Positions 7,583 through 13,592 of a DNA stretch of 22,265 nucleotides are shown here, one piece after another. The stretch spans positions 1 to 22,265 of the forward strand of contig JAVBKA010000223.1 of the NCBI GenBank assembly GCA_031546715.1, given 5' to 3'. The DNA comes from JAVBKA01 sp031546715 (GTDB taxonomy: Bacteria; Bacillota; Clostridia; Oscillospirales; UBA929). The notes beneath the pieces are model-generated. The model was given only the letters and a program-made list of their open reading frames with translations, was not told where the DNA came from and made no database searches. Positions within the stretch are counted from its first letter, which is position 1, and every line of letters begins with the position of its first letter. The position numbers and the translations under genes are program-made.

Positions 7583-7722
7583 ACCACCCCGCCCTTCGGG
7601 CACCCCTCCACAGAGGGGAATTTGTCGCTTTGCGGAATCTGTTTTTATCTAAAGTAGCATAGTAAACCTCAACCAGCACCTAAATTCCCCTCTTTGGAGG
7701 GGTGCCCAACGGGCGGGGTGGT
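7583..7722. mobile_element. MITE-like element, 40-bp terminal inverted repeats, copy 1
   Basis: It starts ACCACCCCGCC and ends GGCGGGGTGGT, with 40-bp near-perfect inverted arms and a 60-bp centre without a coding frame. Each arm contains smaller hairpins (GCCCTTCGGGC and CCCCTCCACAGAGGGG). An element of the same size sits at 21512-21651 and a shorter one at 18275-18379. I see no clear target-site duplication, so mobility is inferred only from copy number and structure. Confidence 0.5.
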
Positions 7723-7750
7723 AAACCTCCGCCAGCAAACCTCACCCCAC

Positions 7751-7771
7751 GGCAAGAGCAGAGCCCTTGCC
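7751..7771 (+). repeat. GGCAAG/CTTGCC hairpin repeat
   Basis: This 21-nt hairpin has stem GGCAAG/CTTGCC around AGCAGAGCC and is followed by CTACA. Relatives are at 21228-21248 (minus orientation), 21682-21702, 22054-22074 and 22167-22187; the last two have a compensated stem GGCACG/CGTGCC. Confidence 0.7.
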
Positions 7772-7994
7772 CTACAAGTCCGCAGCAACACGCTACAAAA
7801 CACCACTACACCCCCACCCTAGCAAATAGCCGAACCCATATAGACAGGACGAGCGCGACGCGCCCATTCTGCCCGTACAACAGCCCATAAGGCGCATCCA
7901 AAAGGGTGCTTTGCGTCCTTTCCCACCGTTCGTAGGGTGCGACGTCCTCGGCGCACCGCCGTTCTAACCCGCGCAACGTATCCCCAAAGCTTTG

Positions 7995-8137
7995 GCGCAA
8001 CGCCGCTGCGCTGTGTTGCGTTTTTTCTTACGATTTTTTGGTTCGCGCGGCTCAGAGTTGGGTTTCGAGCCTTGAGAGGCTCGATAAAAGGCTTTGCCTT
8101 TTAAAACCATGAGCTTTTGAAAAAGCTCAAGCAAATC
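7995..8137 (+). repeat. Three-hairpin repeat cassette, copy 3 (+)
   Basis: This shares GGTTCGCGCGGCTCA and the hairpins CGAGCC/GGCTCG (8066-8083), AAAAGGC/GCCTTTT (8086-8102) and GAGCTTTT/AAAAGCTC (8111-8128) with the other two copies. It ends 65 nt before the fliP start, as copy 1 ends just before the flbD promoter region. Confidence 0.8.
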
Positions 8138-8202
8138 TTTTGCATGGTTGTCTTAGTTACTAACATTAAAATAAAAATTATATTTTGGAGGGAGCGGAGA
8201 AA

Positions 8203-9135
8203 TTGACACAGCTTGCAATAAAAACTAAGTGCGCTGTGAAACGCAAGCAGCAGCTACAAAAGTCTGCTCTGCGCCTCAGCATTTCGCTGGCATTGACACT
8301 GCTCCTTGCAGGAGTACTAATATTCAGCATCCCCAGAGCATATGCAACAGCACCAATCACACCAGACATCATAACCCCTACCCCCGGCGGCACAAACGTC
8401 ACCGAAGGCGAAGGCACAAATGCTGACGTTTTCCCCTTTAGCATTTTAGGCGACCTCATGGAGGATATGTCCCTGACAGGAGCTACGGACACAGTTGAGC
8501 TAATTCTTCTGATGACTGTACTAACCCTAGTGCCGTCTATCTTGATTATGATGACGTCATTTACCCGAATTGTCATTATCCTCTCCTTTACCCGAAACGC
8601 CATGGGAACGCAGCAAATGCCTCCTAACCAGATGATTATCGGTCTTGCACTGTTTTTGACGTATTTTACCATGTACGGTACAATTCAAGAGATTAACAAT
8701 AACGCATGGAAACCTTATAACTCAGGGGAAATCACAGACGTAACAGTGTTTTTTGAAAGAGCCGTCACGCCGCTGCGAAACTTTATGCTCAATCAAATAG
8801 AGATTCAAGACAACGCTGATGATTTACAAACCTTTATGACCCTTGCAGAGCTTGACATGCCTCAAGACCCATCCCAGAACAACCTAATCCCCACCCATGT
8901 AATTATTCCGGCGTATATTACCAGTGAAATCAAAACCGCCTTTAAAATTGGGTTCTTGATTTTCATTCCGTTTATAGTTATTGACATGGTAGTTGCCTCC
9001 GCGCTTATGTCTATGGGTATGATGATGCTCCCGCCTGTAATGATATCCTTGCCGTTTAAAATCATGCTGTTCGTTGTGGTTGACGGCTGGAATCGAGTTG
9101 TGTGGGAAATTGTGAAATCGTTTAAACTAGAATAA
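8203..9135 (+). CDS. fliP: Flagellar export gate protein FliP
   Basis: FliP forms the central ring of the flagellar type III export gate. Conserved features include SFTRIVIILSFTRNAMGTQQMPPNQ, FFERAVTPLRNFML, and the last third with IPAYITSEIKTAF, IDMVVASALMSMGMMMLPP and VDGWN. A frame opens at TTG 8185, but the ribosome binding site GGAGGG (8187-8192) lies inside it, so TTG 8203 is the likely start, giving 310 residues. This is longer than the usual 220-250 because of a long signal peptide (hydrophobic about 25-43, possible cleavage after AYA at residue 48) and a Thr/Pro/Gly-rich stretch. fliQ follows after 54 nt. It is separated from fliO by the repeat mosaic. Confidence 0.93.
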   Translation: MTQLAIKTKCAVKRKQQLQKSALRLSISLALTLLLAGVLIFSIPRAYATAPITPDIITPTPGGTNVTEGEGTNADVFPFSILGDLMEDMSLTGATDTVELILLMTVLTLVPSILIMMTSFTRIVIILSFTRNAMGTQQMPPNQMIIGLALFLTYFTMYGTIQEINNNAWKPYNSGEITDVTVFFERAVTPLRNFMLNQIEIQDNADDLQTFMTLAELDMPQDPSQNNLIPTHVIIPAYITSEIKTAFKIGFLIFIPFIVIDMVVASALMSMGMMMLPPVMISLPFKIMLFVVVDGWNRVVWEIVKSFKLE

Positions 9136-9189
9136 AACGCGCCGCAAATCCGCGATTACGAAGCAATACGAGATTGAGGAGGGAAACAA

Positions 9190-9453
9190 ATGGATGAAGG
9201 GGCAGTTGCAAACATCGTTACTGATGCAGTCACAACAATTTTAATTGTTTCTCTGCCAATGCTTGGAATCGGGCTTGTAGTCGGTCTTATAATCTCGATT
9301 TTACAGGCTACAACTCAAATAAATGAGCAAACTATAGTATTCGTTTCAAAGATACTGTCAGTTTTCCTTGCATTGGTTTTGTTCGGAAGGTGGATGCTAA
9401 CTCTGCTTTCGGACTTCACACTCCGTGTTTTTGATATGATACAAAACATATGA
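9190..9453 (+). CDS. fliQ: Flagellar export gate protein FliQ
   Basis: This is an 87-residue protein with two transmembrane helices, as is standard for FliQ. TILIVSLPMLGIGLVVGLIISILQATTQINEQT is split here only by description: the family signature is the ATTQINEQT motif near residues 40-48, followed by a second hydrophobic helix. FliQ packs around the FliP/FliR core of the export gate. The ribosome binding site GAGGAGGG is strong. The stop overlaps the fliR start (ATGA), so translation is probably coupled. Confidence 0.95.
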   Translation: MDEGAVANIVTDAVTTILIVSLPMLGIGLVVGLIISILQATTQINEQTIVFVSKILSVFLALVLFGRWMLTLLSDFTLRVFDMIQNI

Positions 9454-10244
9454 CTATATCCTATCAAGATTCCGCAATTACGTGGGTTGTTCATTTTTTA
9501 CTGATTACCAGCAGAATTTCCGCTATGTTTATACTCTCGCCCATTTTGGGACGTGCAAATATTCCTCAGGCAGCAAAGGTCGGCTTTTCAATTCTCATGG
9601 CGTTTATTATGATATCTCTCCACCCCGCACCGGCGGATTATCCCTTTGAAAGCGTCTGGACGCTTGCTGTGGCAGTGCTTTTAGAGCTGCTAATTGGATT
9701 TATTATTGGCTTTGGCACAATTCTTTTTTTTGATGTCGTATACACCGCCGGACAAATTATTGACATGCAGGTCGGCTTTTCCATGCTTCAAGTGTATGAC
9801 GTTTCCGCAGGCGCGCAAGTGCCTATTGCGGGTACGATTCTAAACCTCGTTTTTGTGGAATGCTTTTTGTTAAGCGACGGTCTGACCACCCTTATCAGCA
9901 TATTAGCTCAGACCTTTTATGCAATCCCTGTAGGCGCGGTGAGTTTTCCGCCTGAAATTATGGAGGTTGCACTGGAGAGTTTTTCAAAATCCTTTGTACT
10001 GTCCCTAAATGTTTGTATGCCTGTACTTGCCTCTGCGCTGCTTGCAGAAATCGCCTTAGGTGTTATCGTCCGAACTGCTCCGCAGATGAACGTTTTTGTC
10101 ATCGGCGTTCCTATTAAGGTTATTTTAGGTCTGGTAATGCTGGCCGCAATGGTGCCTGTTTTTGTTCAGGCAACCCAAGGTCTGTTTGATTTGATGTATG
10201 ATACTATTGACGAGCTGTTAGTTACCATGATGCCGAAAACATAA
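9450..10244 (+). CDS. fliR: Flagellar export gate protein FliR
   Basis: FliR has 264 residues and about six hydrophobic segments, matching the family. Recognisable features are RISAMFILSPILGRANIP near the N-terminus, LLIGFIIGFGT in the middle, and the FliR signature region VYTAGQIIDMQVGFSM with the conserved GxxID pattern. The C-terminal PQMNVFVIGVPIKVILGL is typical. FliR completes the FliP5-FliQ4-FliR1 export gate and contacts FlhB. It overlaps fliQ by 4 nt; flhB starts 37 nt downstream with a strong ribosome binding site. Confidence 0.95.
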   Translation: MTISYQDSAITWVVHFLLITSRISAMFILSPILGRANIPQAAKVGFSILMAFIMISLHPAPADYPFESVWTLAVAVLLELLIGFIIGFGTILFFDVVYTAGQIIDMQVGFSMLQVYDVSAGAQVPIAGTILNLVFVECFLLSDGLTTLISILAQTFYAIPVGAVSFPPEIMEVALESFSKSFVLSLNVCMPVLASALLAEIALGVIVRTAPQMNVFVIGVPIKVILGLVMLAAMVPVFVQATQGLFDLMYDTIDELLVTMMPKT

Positions 10245-10281
10245 ATAATATAAACCACATTGCTTTTAAGGAGGTGGTGAT

Positions 10282-11370
10282 ATGACTTCTGACCAAGGCG
10301 GTGGCGAAAAAACCGAAAAAGCCACCCCGAAAAAGCGGCAAGACGCCCGAAAAGAAGGGCAAGTGCTAAAAAGCGCAGAGGTTAATACTGCCGTTCTTAC
10401 TCTTGCAATGTTTGCAGTATTGGCGTTATTTGGTCGGAGCATGACGGAAAAAATGCTGGAACAGCTATCCGTCGGCTTTGACAGATTGTCCACAATGCCC
10501 ACTGACCTTACGGCAAACGATATGCACCTTCTGATAGTGGACGCTGTTTGGCAAATGATTCTCCTGCTGCTGCCTATGTTTATTGCGGCAATTGTCGTTG
10601 GTGTGGTTGTAAATATTGCGCAGGTAGGTTTTTTGTTTACAGCAAAGGCAATTGCGCCGAAATTCAGCAAAATTAACCCGCTGCAAGGTCTAAAACGCAT
10701 GTTTTCCATGCGAAGTCTGGTAGAAATGCTAAAGGCGATTCTCAAAATCGGAATTGTGGGCTTTGTGGTTTACCTAGATTATATGTCCCATCTGGAAGAG
10801 TTCCCGGGGATGATTAACCTGACAGTGGCGCAGGCTGGGGGCGAAATCTTTTCAATATGCATAAGCGTTGCATTTAAAGCGGTTATTGCATTGGTGGGAA
10901 TCGGCTTGGCGGATTTTCTGTACCAATGGTGGGAGTTTGAAAAAAACCTAAAAATGTCAAAGCAAGAGATTAAACAGGAATATAAAACTCAGGAAGGCGA
11001 CCCTCAGATTAAGGCAAAACGCAGAGAAAAGCAGCGACAAATGAGCACCATGCGAATGATGCAGGACATCCCCAAAGCTGACGTTGTCATCACAAACCCT
11101 ACCCATTACGCCATAGCAATCCAATATGACGACAAAGTCGCTCCTGCGCCAATAGTACTGGCAAAGGGCAAGGACTATGTAGCGCAAAAGATTAAGGAAA
11201 AGGCGAAAGAGCTGAAAATAGAAATGGTGGAAAACAGACCTGTTGCACAGGCACTGTTTGTAGCCTGTGAAATAGGCGATAGCATCCCCGACGACATGTT
11301 TGCCGCAGTTGCAGAAATCCTTGCGTATGTTTATAAGCTGAAAAACCCCGAAAAGACCCGCCGCAAGTAA
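10282..11370 (+). CDS. flhB: Flagellar export switch protein FlhB
   Basis: FlhB controls the substrate switch from rod/hook to filament export. The 362 residues match the family. The N-terminus GGGEKTEKATPKKRQDARKEG is typical, so the start at ATG 10282, behind GGAGGTGGTG, is secure. About four transmembrane segments follow. The cytoplasmic domain carries the self-cleavage motif N272-P273-T274-H275; cleavage occurs between Asn and Pro. The C-terminus (IPDDMFAAVAEILAYVYKL) is complete. flhA normally follows directly; here 2.2 kb intervene, carrying an ATPase and a PIN gene. Confidence 0.97.
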   Translation: MTSDQGGGEKTEKATPKKRQDARKEGQVLKSAEVNTAVLTLAMFAVLALFGRSMTEKMLEQLSVGFDRLSTMPTDLTANDMHLLIVDAVWQMILLLLPMFIAAIVVGVVVNIAQVGFLFTAKAIAPKFSKINPLQGLKRMFSMRSLVEMLKAILKIGIVGFVVYLDYMSHLEEFPGMINLTVAQAGGEIFSICISVAFKAVIALVGIGLADFLYQWWEFEKNLKMSKQEIKQEYKTQEGDPQIKAKRREKQRQMSTMRMMQDIPKADVVITNPTHYAIAIQYDDKVAPAPIVLAKGKDYVAQKIKEKAKELKIEMVENRPVAQALFVACEIGDSIPDDMFAAVAEILAYVYKLKNPEKTRRK

Positions 11371-11407
11371 AAAAGCGGATTTTATTGGAAGACATTTTCG
11401 AATTACA

Positions 11408-11436
11408 TTGATTTATTTTGCAAAACGTATTACAAT
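11408..11436 (+). promoter_or_regulatory. Candidate sigma-A promoter for the ATPase-PIN pair
   Basis: TTGATT (11408-11413) and TACAAT (11431-11436) are separated by exactly 17 bp, scoring 4/6 and 5/6 against the vegetative consensus. The pair lies after the flhB stop and about 125 nt before the ATPase start. It would give the inserted genes transcription independent of the flagellar operon. Confidence 0.5.
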
Positions 11437-11525
11437 ATCGTTTAGTACGTCTGCGGGGTTTTGCATATGTAGCTTGATTGGGTTACGGCTCTAGCTGCTA
11501 ATGACAGAGTAGTATGTGACTGGTC

Positions 11526-11541
11526 AATAGCCTTGGCTATT
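11526..11541. promoter_or_regulatory. Operator-like palindrome before the ATPase gene
   Basis: AATAGCCTTGGCTATT has perfect 7-bp arms around a TT centre. It lies about 20 nt before the ATG, just upstream of the ribosome binding site GAGGTG and downstream of the candidate promoter. This fits a repressor site or an RNA hairpin controlling translation. Either role is inference. Confidence 0.45.
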
Positions 11542-11561
11542 ACGGAAAATGAGGTGTTATC

Positions 11562-12842
11562 ATGATAAAATGTTTTAAATATAAAAACTTCAAAAGTTTT
11601 GTTGATGATAGCCTAGATTTGGAGAATTTTACTACGATTATCGGAACAAATGGCTCTGGCAAAAGTAACGCAATCGAGGGTATCAAGATACTTTCTGAAA
11701 TTACCACGGGCTTGGACATATCACTGGTGTTAGATGGCGCAAAAAGTGTTAATAGCGGAATTCGCGGAGGCAGCTCAGGCTGCTGTCGTTTTAATGAAAA
11801 AAGCTTTACATTGGGTTGCGTTATCTATGTAGACGACCAATATGACTTGGAATACTCAATTACTATTGACGTTTCGAAAAAAATATATGTATTACAGGAA
11901 AGCCTGTATAGGATTATAAAGGACGGCAAAAAGGTCTTGGGGCAAGTAAAAATTTTTGAGACTAAACGACCCGATAATCCCGATAGTGGCGATATAAAAG
12001 TTTCATACTTAAATGGCTCAAAAGGGAAGCCTCCTGATATTATTTGTAATAGGAGTTCCTCTGTTCTTCCTCAAATGAAATCGAAAATTCCTAGCGATAC
12101 AACAAAGGCGAAAGAATCTATTAAATATATTGAATACTTGCAAAAAACCTTAACTACAATATTGTTTCTTGACCCTGTCCCGTCATTGATGCGGGAATAT
12201 GTGAGAATAAATGATACAGAGCTGAAACCAACAGGTGAAAATATTTCATCTGTATTAAACAATTTATGTTTAAATAATAATAGCAAAGAGCAGTTTATAT
12301 CCATAATTAATAAGCTGCCAGAAAATGAAATACAGGATATTAAATTTTTTGAAACACCGACAAACGATGTAATGTTTACAATGGTCGAAAAATATGGCGA
12401 TACTACTGAGGAAATAGAGGCAAAAAGGTTATCAGACGGCATGTTAAGATGCGTTTCGGTACTTGCGTCTGTTTTTACAGAAAGTCAACATAGCTTGATT
12501 ATAGTGGAAGAAATAGATAACGGTATTCATCCCAGTAAAGTAGATGCATTAATCAAAAAATTGCAAGAGTTAGCAGAAGAACGCCATATAGATTTTATAC
12601 TGACAACCCATAATTCATCACTGCTCAACAATTATTCCAGTAAACAATTAGTAGGTCTTTCGGTAGTGTATAGAAATAAAACCAACGGCGCAAGTGAGTT
12701 TATGTCATTTATAGACATACCGGATTATGAAAACCTGCTGGCAATGGGTGGATTAGGTAATGCTGTAATAAATAACTCGCTGATAGACGCCATAAAAAAC
12801 CCTAAAAAAAGAAAAAATGCATTGTCGTTTTTGGAGGTGTAA
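11562..12842 (+). CDS. AAA/ABC-type ATPase (RecF/OLD-like)
   Basis: This 426-residue ATPase is of the RecF/SMC/OLD-like type (AAA_21/AAA_15 style), not flagellar. Visible motifs are Walker A G28-TNGSGK-S35, ABC signature-like LSDG (290-293), Walker B LIIVEEID (312-319, with glutamates at 316/317) and H-loop TTH with His350. The Walker A to signature spacing leaves a variable central region (about 60-280). I see no TOPRIM nuclease domain, so it is not a full OLD protein. The sequence is visibly more AT-rich than its neighbours and rich in ATA/AAA/TTA codons. The PIN gene starts 2 nt after its stop, and its ribosome binding site GGAGG (12833-12837) lies inside this gene. Family-level function is secure; the biological role (defence, toxin control) is inference. 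Confidence 0.85.
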   Translation: MIKCFKYKNFKSFVDDSLDLENFTTIIGTNGSGKSNAIEGIKILSEITTGLDISLVLDGAKSVNSGIRGGSSGCCRFNEKSFTLGCVIYVDDQYDLEYSITIDVSKKIYVLQESLYRIIKDGKKVLGQVKIFETKRPDNPDSGDIKVSYLNGSKGKPPDIICNRSSSVLPQMKSKIPSDTTKAKESIKYIEYLQKTLTTILFLDPVPSLMREYVRINDTELKPTGENISSVLNNLCLNNNSKEQFISIINKLPENEIQDIKFFETPTNDVMFTMVEKYGDTTEEIEAKRLSDGMLRCVSVLASVFTESQHSLIIVEEIDNGIHPSKVDALIKKLQELAEERHIDFILTTHNSSLLNNYSSKQLVGLSVVYRNKTNGASEFMSFIDIPDYENLLAMGGLGNAVINNSLIDAIKNPKKRKNALSFLEV

Positions 12843-12844
12843 TT

Positions 12845-13330
12845 ATGAATGCAAGATTCATAGACACTTCTGTAATGCTAAATATTTTAGATGTTCCCGG
12901 TCGCAATGCAGACAGAGAAGATATTTTAGCTGAGTTTAAAGTTATTGATTCAAGTAGGGAGTCGCTATATATACCCTTGCCAACTATTATAGAAACAGGA
13001 AATCATATAGCTCATATCAATGATGATAGGGCGAGACGAGCTTGTGCAGACAAATTTGCAAAAATGCTCAATGCGTTGAGTGATGAAGAAGCTCCATGGA
13101 AATTATATGGCTACGAATTAAAACCTAATGACATTAAGGAAATTGCAAATCAATTTATTAATTCTGCCACTGCGAAGACGGGCATTGGGGATTTATGTAT
13201 AGTTTACTTCTACGAGAAATACATAAATAATACAAGTGCATTAGGTAAAGTGATGATTTGGAGTACAGATAGGCATCTTATGGGGTATAGCCAAGATTTA
13301 ACAGGTACGATTCGCAGAAAAGATAGATAG
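12845..13330 (+). CDS. PIN-domain protein, probable nuclease
   Basis: This 161-residue protein has the PIN nuclease layout: FIDTSVML at the start (D7), E50 in TIIETGN, D116 in GIGDLCIVYF and D142 in WSTDRHL. These four acidic residues are at the positions used by PIN RNases to bind metal, so the site looks intact. PIN proteins are commonly VapC-type toxins, but a VapC is normally paired with a small antitoxin; the partner here is a large ATPase. The two genes are 2 nt apart and share AT-rich composition, suggesting a single module. I cannot tell RNA from DNA as substrate. Toxin, defence effector or RNA maturation factor are all open. Confidence 0.78.
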   Translation: MNARFIDTSVMLNILDVPGRNADREDILAEFKVIDSSRESLYIPLPTIIETGNHIAHINDDRARRACADKFAKMLNALSDEEAPWKLYGYELKPNDIKEIANQFINSATAKTGIGDLCIVYFYEKYINNTSALGKVMIWSTDRHLMGYSQDLTGTIRRKDR

Positions 13331-13592
13331 TGCGTATTGACATCCATTGTTCAGTGAAACCCTTGACCAATCTAATAAGTAGATTAGGATTAGTCTCGTG
13401 GAAACGGTTAAACTACTCTGAGAAAACTCTACGATTGGCATTGTAATTTTCAATTTGTTGGAAGTCTATTATAATAAGGCGAATTATAGCGAAAAATACT
13501 GGTCAAATATCCCTCTGGTATGATATACTACACTTGCAATAGTCTGCAAACCAATACCAATACACGAACGATGACAAAAAGGAGGTGGGCAG
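13331..13592. other. Gap between PIN gene and flhA
   Basis: This 262-bp stretch has no frame worth calling. It holds a small hairpin AATCTA/TAGATT (13369-13385), a candidate promoter (13447-13475), a copy of ACTGGTCAA (13498-13506) that also occurs before the ATPase gene, and the flhA ribosome binding site. There is no U-tailed terminator after the PIN gene, so read-through into flhA is possible. Confidence 0.55.
13447..13475 (+). promoter_or_regulatory. Candidate promoter upstream of flhA
   Basis: TTTTCA (13447-13452, 4/6) is followed after 17 bp by a perfect TATAAT (13470-13475). It could restore flhA expression downstream of the inserted cassette. The -35 is weak and the region is AT-rich, so chance is a real alternative. 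Confidence 0.35.

Larger units (their letters stand above)
7512..7914 (+). repeat. 403-bp long direct repeat, copy 1
   Basis: This block, from CTAGCTTTTT to AAGGGTGCTTTGC, matches 21441-21843 at the same length, with substitutions and a few balancing one-base indels. Inside are a MITE-like inverted pair (7583-7722), a GGCAAG/CTTGCC hairpin (7751-7771) and the first half of the 164-bp block (7828-7914). The two copies are in direct orientation and bracket fliP through swrB. Confidence 0.85.
7001..8180. repeat. 1.2-kb repeat mosaic separating fliO from fliP
   Basis: There is no supportable gene here. Contents in order: an inverted three-hairpin cassette (7029-7205), a GGGCGAAC hairpin (7216-7234), short TAGGTTTT-type tandem repeats (7455-7512), a 403-bp repeat (7512-7914) holding a MITE-like inverted pair, then a direct three-hairpin cassette (7995-8137) just before fliP. 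fliO and fliP are normally adjacent, so this DNA has interrupted the operon. fliP probably needs read-through or a promoter of its own; I see no convincing promoter in 8138-8200. Confidence 0.75.

Noticed and set aside
8138..8200. Promoter just upstream of fliP
   Set aside because: TTGTCT at 8148 has only ATAAAA at 17 bp, and TATATT at 8179 lacks a -35. The stretch is AT-rich, so such matches are expected by chance.
11562..12842. Full OLD-family nuclease
   Set aside because: The C-terminus ends soon after the H-loop, with no room for or trace of a TOPRIM domain; the nuclease candidate is the separate PIN gene.
12845..13330. Ordinary VapBC toxin-antitoxin pair
   Set aside because: No small VapB-like DNA-binding antitoxin frame adjoins the PIN gene; the coupled neighbour is a 426-residue ATPase.
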